NCBI GenBank assembly: GCA_951812925.1
Contig: OX638371.1
Coordinates: 85,073,697 to 85,137,696, forward strand
Direction: 5' to 3'
Source: Calliopum simillimum
Lineage: Eukaryota; Arthropoda; Insecta; Diptera; Lauxaniidae
Length of the DNA: 64,000 nt
Of the stretch, positions 1 through 11,654 are shown in pieces. Under the pieces are notes generated by a model. The model had not been told where the DNA came from and ran no database searches. It worked only from the letters and a program-made list of their open reading frames with translations. Positions within the stretch are counted from its first letter, which is position 1, and each line of letters starts with the position of its first letter. The position numbers were made by a program, and so were the translations under genes.

Positions 1-844
1 CGTTTGTTTTGGCTTATCTTGATGTGCGCGACTGTGATTTGTTGATGAAATCGCAATTTTTGTCATTTTTACGTATTTTCTACGTGAAAACATAGCGTAA
101 CAGAGAAGCTAGCCACCACCAGTTGAGTTCAGTTGCTGGCCTATCATTTCACAGTGCGCCCGATGAAAGTTTGAAATAAAGGCATCTCAACTCCATACAA
201 AGGATCGAGTTATATTTGTATGGAATTGAAATTTCTTTACTACTGGAAAAGTTAAAGGGTAAAGTTAAATGAGTAATTCAATCATATACACTATTTCCGG
301 CGGATGCATACTTATGGGAGGTGGTGACCGACAAACACTTTTATCCCTTAAAACTCAGTCTTAAGAAATGTTCAAAGAGATCCATAAGAATAGGAGCTAA
401 TGCATTAAGTTGTTCCAGAAAAATATTCCTTGTGTAATTTCATTATGAGATTCAAAAGACAAGATTTATCGAAGATATAGCTTAGAGTTTGGCAGTATGG
501 TGCAAATTTTAAACTTTTTGGAATTTTAGCTACTTCAAAACCAATACATGGTTAGAGTTAAGTTTGAGATGTTTTTTTTATAGATATCTTTGAAACAAGT
601 CCAAGAACCAAGTAAGTCATGACATCTTAAGACTCATTTCGAGCATTTTTGAGACCCATTACGAGGTGATTCAAAATAAAACAGCTTTGATCGAGATGAC
701 GCCACTAGAATTTTTTTATAAGATTTTCAGTGAGAACCAACCTTCAAACGATACGACTTTGGTAGAACCAAAAAGTTAATTTTGACTTATGGCAAGCTTA
801 GTATGGTTTTGTTAGATCGCATCACATACATACTAGATAGTATC
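1..844. other. AT-rich non-coding stretch
   Basis: No gene, RNA or repeat family is recognised here. The sequence is AT-rich with scattered stops in all frames and no long open frame. Confidence 0.6.
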
Positions 845-1765
845 AAAAAAAAAGTTTGAGTGACCGCCCCCAGTTTGAAAGCTAATACTGATGGATTTTT
901 AGGGAAAAAAACTTTTTTTTTTCGGCCACTAAATTCGATGCAGTTTTGTTTTTTATAAATATCTCCGCCATTAGACGTTCGATCAACAAGAAAAGTATAT
1001 CGTTGTAAAAATGGGCTACATTTCATTCAAAGAATTCATTTATCTGCGATTTTTTTTTTTTTTGTCTAGTTGTACTCATTATCTCAGCTTCTACCACCCT
1101 AAAGTGCCAAGGACACTACATAGAATTGAAGCCCTTAAAAAATCATAAAATTCATGCCCACAAAATTTACTCAAATTGTTGAAATTGAAGAAGTTATAGC
1201 GAATCTAAAACCTCAGTACAAAATATGAAAAACAGGATGTTTCAAAAACGACAATCGCCCCTAAGACTATGCAATATTTTTTTTAAAATTTGACATTTCA
1301 AACAGTATGCGAATAAATCAAAAAAGAATCTTGCATAGTTTTAGGGGGCGATTTTTGTTCATCCTGTTTTTCATATTTTGTACTGAGGTTTTAGATTCAC
1401 TATAACTTCTTCAATTTCAACAATTTGAGGAAATCTTGTAGAGATGAATTTTATAATTCTGTACGGAATTTAATTTTATGATGTGAACTTGGCACCTAAG
1501 GGTGGTAGAAACTGAGATAATAAGTACAACTAGTCGAAAAAAACATTTGAGATAAATGATTATTAAGTATGAATGAAATGTAGCCCATGTTGGGACTCTT
1601 ACAACGATATACTATACTTGTTGATCAGACGTCATATGGCGGAATTTACATAAAAAACAAAACTGCATCGAATTTAGAGGCCGAAAAAAAATGTTTTTTT
1701 CCTTAAAAATCTTTCAATACCAGCTTTCAAACTGGGGCGGTCATTCGAACTTTTTTTTTTTTTTT
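845..1765. repeat. Long foldback (inverted repeat), family A copy 1
   Basis: Two arms of roughly 400 bp face each other around a centre near 1305. The left arm opens with GTGACCGCCCC near 862 and the right arm closes with GGGGCGGTCATTCG near 1734-1748. Further pairs match along the way: ATATCGTTGTAA with TTACAACGATAT, CTTCTACCACCCT with AGGGTGGTAGAA, and CCTCAGTACAAAATATGAAA with TTTCATATTTTGTACTGAGG. The open frame inside (minus strand 787-1026) lies in the arm and is not a gene. The same family occurs at 9765-10200. Such structures fit Foldback-type or other non-autonomous DNA elements; no target duplication was identified. Confidence 0.8.
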
Positions 1766-2085
1766 TTGTATGGGGTCGATACTTTATAATACACACTAAA
1801 AAATGGTTGTGTACTTTTCTTACTTTGAATTCCCTTTAGTATTGATTTTAAATTTTTTCGGTAATAAATTACTATTTTTTTCCAAAAAAATTTGAAATTT
1901 ATCCCATAAAAGTATGAAATTTATACCAAAATAGTTTAAAATTAATTCTTTTTTGGCATTGTTCTATATATGTATATACATTTTGGTTTTAAAATTAAAC
2001 TAAAATTTTTACTGTGTATCTAAAACTTTATTTTAATATAACTCCCGCTAACAGTGTGATGTTATTGTGGAAATCATCATCAACT
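1766..2085. other. AT-rich non-coding stretch
   Basis: Very AT-rich with homopolymer runs. Nothing recognisable. Confidence 0.5.
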
Positions 2086-2275
2086 ACTATGCGATTTCAT
2101 CAGCAAGTTTTTCCATCATCATCGTCATCAGGTATATAAATTTGTGGGACGTTCGTTCCACGCTAAACAATGATAGTCGTAGTGTAATTTTGCATTCAAT
2201 TGCAACAAACAAAAGTGAAACCTAAATCCAAGAAACAAAAAAAAAACAAAATTAAGAATTGCTTTCGTTTTCATG
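2086..2275 (+). promoter_or_regulatory. TATA-box and leader-like stretch (weak candidate promoter)
   Basis: TATATAAA lies at 2133-2140, preceded by ATCATCATCGTCATCAG. About 30 bp downstream begins an A-rich, ATG-poor stretch (CAATTGCAACAAACAAAAG) that resembles fly 5' leaders. The first ATG downstream (near 2170) gives only a five-codon frame; the next at about 2273 gives 24 codons. No canonical TCAGT initiator sits at the expected start point. If this is a promoter, the coding exon must lie beyond an intron, and I see none. Chance resemblance is possible. Confidence 0.25.
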
Positions 2276-3454
2276 GATTATAGCACTTTTAGCAGAAAAA
2301 AAAATCCACTACAATGCAACAAGCGAACAATCACCAAAGTTGCGTAAATACTTTTACGCTGATATCGATAAGACCAAACTGGCCGTTGTCTTTACGAGTA
2401 ATTTGCTATAAGACTCCTTGGACTTTTTGATTGTTTTTTCTTTTTTTTTTTTTTTTTGAATTTATAGTTTTCAACATTTTGTTAATGTTGCCATTGAACT
2501 CTTCGATTGGCAGTGATTGATTAACTTAATGTTCTTTTAAACGGATTTCATCAAGATAAATGAATATTCGCATTGTTGCAAAATATTTCAATCTAATCCT
2601 GCAGATTTTTTTTTAATCAATTAAGAGCACATAGAGTTTGTAAGCTTGGATGCCAACTTAAACAGCTGCATCTTTAAAGTTTTTTAATTTTAGACCTATA
2701 AATGCATTGTAAAAAATTTTGGAAAACTCATAGCAAATGTTCATGTCTTTAGTAACGTCTAAATCTGTATACTATGTATATCTCTTCGGAAGTAAATGTA
2801 ATAAATCAATTACAACTAAAACAGTAGCTTTAAATACGAATTTTGCTCTATGGAAATAAACACTGGAGTTGAAATTACAAAATTATTTAACTTATAACCT
2901 GCAGCATAAATTTAAAATGTTTATTGTCTTAAGTAAATTTGTAAATATAAAAGTGCCCACCGCTGTTGTTATGTTGTTTGTTAACGTCGAGTGCATGTTT
3001 GTCTCGCATTATTTTACCAAATTAATTGTTCGTGCTTAATACATACAGATAAAAAAAACAATCTTTTCAAATATATTTATGACAATTATGAACGCAGTAC
3101 AACATACTTTTAGCGCTGAATTAAAGTGATTTTGATACACCGATAGCAGGGCCATTCAGTGAGTTTGCCGGGGTGGGCGCCAACTGTTAAACGAAGCCTT
3201 TTGTTTAACAAAAGCTAGTGTGCTACTTTACAAATACCTTTTGAATCACATTTTGCTAGAATACGCTTATTTTTAAGCTTCTTGTTAACCCTTTCACTAC
3301 CAAAAGTCAGTAGACAGCTCTAAAAATATTTTGCATACAGACTAAAATGACATCGTTTAACCCAAATTTGCAATCAAATTTCTGATATCTCACATCAACT
3401 CACCGCCAAATAGTGTTCCAATTAAGGTACAAAACAAAAGAGTCTTTCTTTGCG
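2276..3454. other. AT-rich non-coding stretch
   Basis: No long frames, no recognisable repeat, several poly-A/T runs. A slightly richer patch near 2955-3010 carries GTTGTTATGTTGTTTGTTAA. Confidence 0.5.
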
Positions 3455-4063
3455 TTACACGCTTCAACACATAATTTGGGATGGGTTCTAACCTAGCACT
3501 TTCGATTACCATTGCAGAGTAGAAAAAAACTGCCAAAGGATTTTTCGAAGCTCGATCGTTAAGCGGCGCTATAACGGTTCAAAGTTTGAAAAATCAAGTA
3601 CTATCGAAAAATCGTACTTTTAGGTTAGAAATTTAAATTTTTTACATGAAATCTTCATTTCTCGTTTATGATGTCTTCTGAACATAACTTAAGCATACTT
3701 TAATGATTATTTTCTTCTCAACTATTGTATTAAAAGCGTATGTTGAACCATTTTGGAGAAATTTATAGAAAACTGTAAAAATTACCCTCAATTTTACATT
3801 TTTTCCCTCCCAATATCAATGCAAAATTTGGGATGGATTCTAGTAAAGCATTTTCGATTGCCATTGATCAGTAGAAAAGAACTGTCAAAGATTTTTTCGA
3901 AGTTCGGTCCTAAAAAAAGCTTTGAACCGTTATAGCGCCGCTTAACGACCGAACTTCTAAAGATCTTTTGGCAATTTTTTTTTCTACTCTCCAATGGTAA
4001 TTGAAAGTGCTAGGTCCCATCCCAAAAAAAAAAAAAAAACATTTTTGTTGAAGCGTGTTATCG
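3455..4063. repeat. Composite foldback, family B
   Basis: A sub-unit beginning GGGATGG.TTCTA and containing TTTTTTCGAAG occurs twice directly (3478-3560 and 3830-3912) and once inverted (about 3945-4023). The outermost pair is ACACGCTTCAACA near 3458 and TGTTGAAGCGTGT near 4047. AACGGTTCAAAG pairs with CTTTGAACCGTT and GTTAAGCGGCGCTATAACGG with CCGTTATAGCGCCGCTTAAC. Part of the left arm was therefore duplicated inside the palindrome. Short frames on both strands here are repeat by-products. Confidence 0.75.
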
Positions 4064-4794
4064 ACCAAGATTCGACTTGACATCTCCAATTTCTATGAAA
4101 ATTGGTGAATAGTTAGTATTTGACACACATATAAGGTACTACGGTAAAATGATTTTCCAAAGTTCCGAAAATTTTCAAGATGGCGCCCATAGGAAGTTCG
4201 TTCCAACCTTTGCATGCTCCCATGTTTGAAAACTTATAGCTTCTCGGCTTTTTAACCGATTTTAATGAAATTTTCAAGAAAAGTGTGAGCTTTTGAAAAA
4301 AAATAATTACACTGAAAAAAAAATGTATTTTTGGTCGAAAAAAACCTTTTTCCTTTTTCAAAGCCATTTTGGAGCTTGTAGCACCCTTTTTTTTTTTTTT
4401 TTTAAATATTTTTATTCAAAAGTAAATTTTATTACAATTATATTTCAGTCCTCAAAATTGTGATGTTTTATGGTTATCAAAGTATGAGTTTTTGAAGTTG
4501 TATAATGTTGTGTTTATAACGAGTCGCTGGTGAGCGTGCACTACCATACAGGGCTGCCACCGTCCGGACGGTATTTTTTTTTTCAGTGAACCTTAGTAAA
4601 ATTTTTAATAGATATTTTTTGTGGGACATTTTAACCCATTATAACCAAGTTTTTGGATAAATGGGTCAAAAAACCCGTAAAAGGAGATAAAATGGGTTAA
4701 TATGTTCTAAAAGGCTAAAATGAAATCAAGCAATGAATAATTTTCTAGAACAACTTTACCCATTATATCCCGTTTTTATGGGCCTTATCTTCAG
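4064..4794. other. Non-coding stretch, possibly repeat-derived
   Basis: A segment with AAGATGGCGCCCATAGG (about 4179) and long A/T runs resembles dispersed fly repeats but has no partner in this window. From 4630 to 4775 short direct and inverted copies of AACCCATTATA suggest a small degenerate element. No gene seen. Confidence 0.4.
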
Positions 4795-4829
4795 ATTTGG
4801 AATGTGGATGACACCGCGAACAATCTAAA

Positions 4830-5195
4830 AACAGTGCCCATGATCCCACCTTGGGCTTCTATGATGCACGTTCACCCGAAGAAACGCACTATCTTGATTT
4901 TTTCTTGGTTTCTGTTGACTTGTGATGGAACCATGTTTCAGCCACGGTAACAAAACTCGTCCCTATTGCGCAAACTCTCCATTGAAGCAGTCTTACTGTT
5001 GCGTTTATGATCGAGTGCGATTAGTCGCGGCAGCAATCGCGCGAATAGCTGTATCATGTCCAAATGTTCATCCAAATTTGCTGTTCGCGCTCAATTGAGA
5101 TGCCGGCAGCAACCGCACGCACTTTTATTCTCCGATCGTCAAATATAATTCCATGGACATTCGACGTCACTTGTGCTGGTACGTCCCTAACGGAA
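4830..5195 (-). pseudogene. mariner transposase remnant (degenerate)
   Basis: Read on the minus strand, this stretch gives the end of the mariner helix-turn-helix region (IIFDDRRIKVRAVAAGIS; family form DDRRLKVREIA...GIS). It is followed by weak traces of the LLPRLIALDHK block and an NRDEF block. After a frameshift comes FVTVAETWFHHKSTETKKK, matching the family block with the first catalytic aspartate (DETWIHHYTPETK), then SSGERA. That aspartate is alanine here, and in-frame stops follow R and S, so the gene is dead. Roughly a third of the usual ~345 residues remains; neither the last third nor clear terminal repeats were seen. Family assignment is firm; subfamily is not resolved. Confidence 0.75.
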
Positions 5196-5204
5196 CTCAG
5201 TAAA

Positions 5205-6010
5205 ACACTTTTTATACCTTACACCCAGGGTATATTCACTTTGTCCTTCCGTTTGTAACACAAAGAAGGAGGAGTGGGAGGTATAGAAAAGTATATATAT
5301 TCTTGATCAGCGTCAGCTTCTGAGTCGATATAGCCATGTCCGTCTGTCTGGCTGGCAGGCTGTCCGTGTGTGGAAATATTTTTTACGAGAAAACTACGTA
5401 AGATAATTTGATGAAATTTGGTACAGTGGATTTGCCGTAAAAGTTAGTTGAGGGATAGAAAATGAACGAAATCGGTCGGCGGATATGCCTACCGCCCATA
5501 CAAAATATATATACGAAATGGAGTATTTTTCATGACAATGCAACCAAAATACACATAAACACTACGAATTGTAAGTGCAAGCTCTGGAAAAAACTGGGCA
5601 AATTCGGACAAGAGGGCGTGGCACCTCCCATATAAACAAAAGTTTCAGAAAGCTGTACTGAAAGCGTTTTTTTGAGATAATCGAACCAAATTTGACTCAG
5701 ACACTAAGAATTATAAATGCAAGCTCTCAAGAAAAGATTGGGTGAAATCAGACAAGGGGGCGTGGCACCTCCCATATAAGCAGAAGTTTCAAAATGCTAT
5801 ACTGAATGAGTGTTTTTAGATAATCCAACTAAATTTCACTCAAATACTAAGGAATATAAATGCACGCTCTGCGTTTAAACTAGACAAACTCGGACGAGAG
5901 GCCGTGGCACCTCCTATATAAGCAAAAGCTTCAAAACGCTATGCTGCAAAACGTTTTTTGAGATAATCCAACAATAAGAACGTGGCATGGCACCTCCCAT
6001 ATAAGCAAAA
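5205..6010 (+). repeat. Fly dispersed repeat with three tandem ~142-bp units
   Basis: The head reads TTATACCTTACACCCAGGGT, then CACTTTGTCCTTCCGTTTG, TATATATTCTTGATCAGCGT, GAGTCGATATAGCCATGTCC and GTCTGTCTGG. This is a layout I know from many intergenic fly repeats. From about 5570 a unit containing GCAAGCTCT, GGCGTGGCACCTCCCATATA and TGAGATAATC recurs three times with a period near 142 bp (5578, 5720, 5862), then a shortened fourth. Other copies or fragments in the window: 11340-11460, 13180-13290, 32112-32530, 35633-35690, 37505-37725. Confidence 0.75.
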
Positions 6011-6059
6011 TTTCAAAATACTGGGGTATTTATTTTTCGGCTTAGCCAAAAGTTACACC

Positions 6060-6320
6060 TATTTTTGTTTCAAAATTTTTGGCAATAGAAATTTTTTTCA
6101 AAATTTTTTGAATAAGTTTTTTTAAGGCAAATTTTATTGTTTAAAAGAAGTTTTCTAAAGCAAATATCGAAATTTTGCAAGTCCGCCCCCCGCCTCTACA
6201 ATTTCCACACTTTAATTTATAGCACTTAACGGTTTTTCATCTTTGATGACCAATTGACCGATTTCTGTAATAAAAACCCGTGAACGTCTTACTTCCTTTT
6301 AAAATGACCTAATCAATAGA
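6060..6320 (-). repeat. Dispersed repeat shared with 51940-52200
   Basis: AACCCGTGAACGTCTTACTT followed by CCTTTTAAAATGACCTAATC (near 6278-6316) is the reverse complement of the start of 51940-52200. Neighbouring blocks (GGTTTTTCATC, GACCAATTGACC, the GTCCGCCCCCCGCCT run) also match. No coding content. Confidence 0.7.
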
Positions 6321-8190
6321 TTAAATGGAGACCATAGGGTGTAAGATTTTTGGTTGATGTCAAAAGGTATAAATTGGTGAGTTTGGCTGAAAAGATGCGG
6401 TAGACGTAGGATTCAAGATTTCACAAATATATTATTTCCATCGCCTCAGTTTCATGTATGTTAAGAATTTTCACTTTTTGTTTGTAATTGGTCGTTATTG
6501 AATTCTTCTCCTTGATAAACTGCAGGTATTTTTATTAAGCTGTCTGAGATCTACATATTGCTTTTAGATCATATTCTGTGTCGTTTGCAAGAACATTCAT
6601 TATATATTTTCCAGATGTTTTCTATGTAGGATTGCCTAAGTTTCTTATTGAGATAATTCAAGGCTTTTTCAGAGCCATTCTTTTATTACCTGCTTTTCGG
6701 TTTCGCGCTTATATCGGAACTGTGCCTGAGGTTTCAATTCCCCCAATCACAATGTTCCATCAATGATACGCCGAAAATGTTTCAAGCATCACTGAGTAGA
6801 TACAAAACTCTGGTTTCCATTAATTTGCTTAAAGTAAAGGGTTCCGAGCAGCCGCAACCATAGGCTTGACATTTCTTGCGTGAGCTCTAAATCAGCACCA
6901 GATGAGCCTTTAGCTTAAATGTTTCCAGTTCATTACTGCCTTTGCTACATTTCTAAGCTTCAAAAATCCAATATCAACACTATAGAGAAAAGTAAATATA
7001 TTTAAAGGATCATTGACAGATTAGGATAACATAAGTAAAATTGAAAAACCTTGCTTCCGGCGGAAATGAAGTAATCGAAATGAAAAAACAGAAACTTAGC
7101 ACTTGTGTATGTTAAATTTTCCACCATGGAATGCAATACAAATTTCTGCTGAACGAAAAAGTGTTCAGTCCTTTTATCAAATAAAGAAAATGAATAGAAA
7201 AACGAAAAATGAAAAACTGAACGAACATGCAAAGATCATCGGCATGCGACGTATAAATCAACGACAAATTGACGACAATAATTTCATAATTCAATTGGTT
7301 GGTGATCTGGCGATCGGCAAACAAGCCAGGCAAATGGCTGTTACTCGTATGTATTGCCTGGCACCACTAGATGGCGTTGGCTTCCTTAACAGTAATCGCT
7401 GCAACTGTAGTGTTTGTTTTTGTCCGTCTGTCCGACTGTCTGTCTCTCATGTCCGCTACAAATGAAAATGCAAATTGCATGCAACATTATGAATGGGTCT
7501 TACAGCTTGACACTCCAACTTTTTTTTTTTTTTTGGTTGCAATACATACATACCTATATATATATATATATATATGAGTAAGAGTATGCAGTATATTAAA
7601 GTTATTTTATTTTTTGGCAACCAACTCATACAGCGAAGCTCAGTGTTAAGAGATCACAACAAATGATTTATCTTCATTTGCATTTAGCGGCAATTAACAC
7701 AAACGTATGAAGTGTCAACACTTTGTGTGGCTCGTTGCCGTTGAGGTTGCGCACTTGCCGGCCCGTCCGATAATCGCCGGCTGCGCTGCCTCATTTATGA
7801 AAGTGGAGAGCTTTTTTCACATGATGAAAATGGAAAATTGAACAATTCGATAGAGGTGGCGTTATTTTGAGTTATTGCCAATAGTGCTATCAGCAGGTTG
7901 TAATAATAATTCAATTTAAATGACATTAAATTTTAAATTTCCTCCAGTATCCGTAGAGTGCACTACTATGAAAGTGTTAGGGTGCATAAGTGCATGAGAT
8001 TGCAACTTCAATTTGCTACAAAAACGGAAATTATTTTGAAGTTTCGTTAGGTATTTTCACAAATAAATTAAGTGTTTTTAGTTAGATACTATGGTGTACA
8101 TATTTGTTAATAATTTTACTATTCATTTTAAAGATTGGTGAATTAAATTAAAATATAAGTACATAGACATGCTGTTCGTTTAGCTGGGTA
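6321..8190. other. Single-copy-looking non-coding stretch
   Basis: No recognised gene. A 120-residue frame at 7103-7465 (+) is made of AT-rich fly-like sequence ending in CTGTCTGTC runs and matches nothing I know. A TA microsatellite sits at about 7556-7574. The patch 7650-7830 is richer and carries ATTTGCATTTAGCGGCAATT and a GCCGGC cluster, like conserved fly intergenic DNA; this is suggestive only. Confidence 0.4.
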
Positions 8191-8194
8191 TTTG

Positions 8195-8472
8195 TGAAAA
8201 ATTCAACAAACACTCATTCCGGTAGAGATTTTCTTCTTGTGTAAAAATGATGTTTTATTTCTTTACAAGTTTTTGTAAGTTTTTACCCGAAAGGCTCTCG
8301 TTTATGCACGTTTTATGGGTAAAAACTTACAAAACAAACAGACTGATAATAACAAATGTTAAATCATTATTGAAAAAGAAAAGACGATATGCCCTAGTAA
8401 AGAAATAAAACATGACGTTTAACCAGAAGAAAATCTTTTCTGGAATGAGTGCTTGTTGAAGTTTTCATAAAC
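8195..8472. repeat. Foldback with nested hairpin
   Basis: Outer arms: TTCAACAAACACTCATTCCG (from 8201) pairs with CGGAATGAGTGCTTGTTGAA-like sequence ending near 8462. AGATTTTCTTCT pairs with AGAAGAAAATCT, and GTTTTATTTCTTTAC with GTAAAGAAATAAAAC. Inside, GTAAGTTTTTACCC pairs with GGGTAAAAACTTAC at about 8275 and 8318. Likely a small non-autonomous DNA element. Confidence 0.75.
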
Positions 8473-8554
8473 ATCAAGCTAAATTTATGTAGTTCACTTT
8501 TATCAGCAGTGTTGAATAGCCCTGATCTTCCTCTTTATACTAAAACTTTAACTT

Positions 8555-8678
8555 TTCCAATAAGATCATTACTTTCCGAGATATCAGCCATTAAAGTAAA
8601 GGTATCGCAAGCACTGTATTGTATTTGTATAGCTTAACTTCAATGGATGATATCTCGGAAAGTAATTACACAATTTGA
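8555..8678. repeat. Short inverted repeat
   Basis: ATTACTTTCCGAGATATCA near 8568 pairs with TGATATCTCGGAAAGTAAT near 8649, separated by about 60 bp. No target duplication identified. Confidence 0.65.
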
Positions 8679-9135
8679 AAAGTTACAGTTACGGTTTAGA
8701 GGAGAGCATCTGCACTGTTTAATATCGTTGACACAAATGAACTACACTACTCCCTGGATGTACGCCATATGTCTGAAAATAGCATTTTCTGCACTTTAAT
8801 TCAAGAAAAACTCAGATTTTAGACGTGATAGGATAAAACGGTCTCCAGATTCTGAATCAGCAACCCTGATTTAGTCAAAGAAGTTATCGGATCAAATTTA
8901 GATTTTTGTGTTGCACCAAAATTTTGGATAGCCTATGGTTTATTATTACTTTTAACCTAATATCCTGAACTAAAAGGCCATTGAGCTTACAAGTACACCA
9001 TCAGGGCCACATTTAAGGCGGTGAGTGTTCTGATGTCAGTATATATTATGTCACAAGGACCTTAATATATTTATTTTGGGTTATTTTTATACTTATTACA
9101 AGAGCACTTTGGTCGAATTCCGGCAGTGGAGGCTT
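8679..9135. other. Non-coding stretch
   Basis: AT-rich; no repeat partner, gene or RNA recognised. Confidence 0.4.
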
Positions 9136-9139
9136 TGGT

Positions 9140-9232
9140 CGAAAACATATCGAGTTCACGGGGCGTCGAACCAACGACTTTCACGTTAACAGGCGATGCT
9201 CTAACAGGTTAAGCTAATGGACCTGTCGGCCG
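9140..9232 (-). other. tRNA-like sequence (Asn-like, probably SINE head or tRNA pseudogene)
   Basis: On the minus strand a TAGCTTAACCTG box (like a polymerase III A box) is followed by CTGTTAAC, an anticodon-loop-like block with GTT. That loop is flanked by TCGC/GTGA, which can pair. Then GGTTCGACGCC matches the B-box consensus. The acceptor stem does not close well and the anticodon loop is eight bases, so this is not a good functional tRNA. A SINE head or decayed tRNA copy is the likelier reading. Confidence 0.45.
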
Positions 9233-9239
9233 TCGAATA

Positions 9240-9764
9240 CTTATAGCCTTCTCATATATGACAAACGAATCGAGTGACTTATTTTCAACTGCTTACATCT
9301 TGCAGGTTAAGAGATGATTTAAAGTTTGTATTTGCAAACTTTATTTTTTGAATTAAAATAAACGCTTAGGTCATAGTAAGTTTTCATTAAAATGTTTTAA
9401 TTCGTTAATATTAACGATTGAAAATCAGTCACTTTATTCATTCGTCATACATTATAAGTCCATTAGTGACTTAACTGTATGCGCAATTTTCCCCATCTCT
9501 TTTTTCTTCTTGTAACCTTTATTTCTTTTTGGATTCCATTCCAATGCTTAACGGCAGACTTATGTGCCGAATCCATTTTTGCCGTCTGATTTAAACGGAA
9601 ATATAATCTTGTCGTCGTTTGCTTAGCAGCTTGACTTTATAAATGGTACTGAGCCACCGAATATTCAGAATGATGCAGATGTCGTTTTTGAGAGTCCTTC
9701 TAACTTCTGAGTCGGTTTCGGGAAGAATCTAAATTTTAACCCTATCTAATGTCGATGAAAAAAA
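9240..9764. other. Non-coding stretch
   Basis: No recognisable gene or repeat. Confidence 0.4.
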
Positions 9765-10200
9765 TATTGGAAAAACCGACGCCTATTTGAAAACTTACCT
9801 TGAGAGAATCTGGGTGACATAAAAATAATTTTTTTTAGACCACTCAAAAACTAGCTATAATGGTTTTTTTCCATAACTTCGGCAGCTGATGCCCGATGTT
9901 CAAAAAATATGTATCGTTGTAAAGGGGTTAGCAAGGCCTACATATGTAAATATATTTTCAAAGACTTAAACTAGATCGTACTATCGAATGACCTTGGTCG
10001 CCCAAAAAACATAAGGAAAAAATGTAGGCCTAACTAAGCTCTTTACAACGATACATAATTTTTGAACATCGGACATCACCTGCCCAAGTTATGGAAAAAA
10101 TACCACTTTCGTTGTTTTTTGAGTGGTCCAAAAAAAATTTTTTTCTCACCAAAATTTCTCTCAAGGTTTGCTTTCAAATAGGGGGCGGTTTTTTCAAACT
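9765..10200. repeat. Foldback, family A copy 2
   Basis: Left arm blocks GACCACTCAAAAAC, CCATAACTT, ATGTATCGTTGTAAAG and GGCCTACAT pair with ATGTAGGCCT, CTTTACAACGATACAT, AAGTTATGG and GTTTTTTGAGTGGTC in the right arm; the centre is near 9983. The outer pair is GAAAACTTACCTTGAGAGAA with TTTCTCTCAAGGTTTGCTTT. ATCGTTGTAA and the terminal GGGGGCGGT are shared with 845-1765. Confidence 0.75.
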
Positions 10201-10209
10201 TTTTTTTTT

Positions 10210-11335
10210 TTTTTTGTATAAATATAATTTTATCTAGTTAATTGTGCTCCCTGCAAATTTTTATTTAATTTTCCGGAAATCCGATAATTTCGTAGAAAAT
10301 ATTTTTGAATTTGTAGAATATATTGTTGCTTTATTCAACAAAACCTCAAACATCAAGCTTTTTAGGTCAAATAAAAAAAAAGTCAGTTAATTCATGTACG
10401 AGTATTTTTCGCCAGCATCCATAATAGTAAGGAAGGAAAATTTTTTGTCAGCCACAACAACAACAATAACTAGGAAAAATTGGAAAATTTTAAATTTAAA
10501 TTGCATGTCCCTTTAATCGTAGAGCTTATCTCCTGTCGATAAGCAAAAATGAAATTTTTATAAGGGAAATTCATGGCATAGAAATTTATTGGTGTTAGTT
10601 GGCTACTTTATAATACGGAAGTTTATGGTAGCGATTAGCATACGGTTGGACCTTTTTGGATTTTTTTTAAATTTTTTTTTTTGCATTTTGACCAAAAACG
10701 GTATGAGAAGAAAAATGAGCCAAAGTCTATTTTATGCTTTAATTAAGCTGATGTTGACCCTTGTGACATTTTTCATTAGTCGCCACAATATGGTGTTACT
10801 TTTTTGCTCAACGCTGGCTGGTAAAAAGCTAATACAGCTATGTGTTGTGTCTTGGTCATATTCCATGCACTCTTTCATAATGTAATTTTGGGATATAAAA
10901 CTCATGTTTGTTTACTTTACAATATCAATGCAGAATTTACAATAGGTAAGTCGTAGTTGATTGCTGCAAAATTTTGCAAATAAATGTTTATTATAGATTT
11001 ATTTATTGAACTAATTTTTTATTTTTTTGTTTGTTGAATTTGCTGCCTTGGTAGACATTTTAGTTTTTCATAGAAAATATACGTTTCACATACATTTTAT
11101 ATTGATTTTGAGTGGATTTTTATTTCATAAAACATTTAACAAGGTGGAAAAGCTTTCGATGACCTCTGGTTTATAATCAGTTGAAACACTTTTACTAGTA
11201 ATAATATGTATTTGTTTGATTTCATTCTTTTAAAATTACTTGGATACCGACCTGAGGATACTAAACTTTGTATTGTAAACGTGTTCTTACTTCAAACTGA
11301 CATTGAACAGGTTTTCATATGTATTTATTTCGTAT
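10210..11335. other. AT-rich non-coding stretch
   Basis: A 98-residue frame at 10589-10885 (+) has poly-F runs from T-tracts and no recognisable domain. Nothing else is supported. Confidence 0.4.
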
Positions 11336-11460
11336 TTTGAAAACTTTGAGTGTATGGGAGGTGCCACGCCCTCTTGTTCTAATCAAATAAATTTCTGATA
11401 AGGGCTTGCATTTTTTATTCTGAGTATCTGAGTGAAATTTAGTTGGATTATAGTCCAATA
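11336..11460 (-). repeat. Fragment of the fly dispersed repeat
   Basis: TATGGGAGGTGCCACGCCCT and GTGAAATTTAGTTGGATTAT are reverse complements of blocks in the tandem units at 5570-6010. A second fragment (GATGAAATTTGATGGATAG, AAGTGCCACGCCCACTTTTT) lies at 13180-13290. Confidence 0.65.
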
Positions 11461-11654
11461 ATTCATAATATTATGAAGATAATTTGGAAACAGTTGTGAA
11501 TAATATACGATTCTGTTTTGGTTCAAAAGAAATTATTTTAAAACTATTTCCAAAGTAAATAAAAGCAAGATAGGCAAATCTTTAAATGTGATACAAAATT
11601 TATTCACAACCGAAACTGTTCATAACTAACGTTTTTGTAATGCAAAGCGGTATG

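Noticed and set aside
6420..6980. Possible decayed coding sequence on the minus strand (YGCGCSEPFTLSK and NYLNKKLRQSYIENIWK)
   Set aside because: Looks protein-like in short runs but stops are frequent and I could not match any family.
7103..7465. 120-codon + strand frame
   Set aside because: No domain recognised, ends in a CTGTC simple repeat, and composition equals its AT-rich surroundings.
9140..9232. Functional tRNA-Asn gene
   Set aside because: GTT-like anticodon region is present but the acceptor stem does not close and the loop is eight bases.
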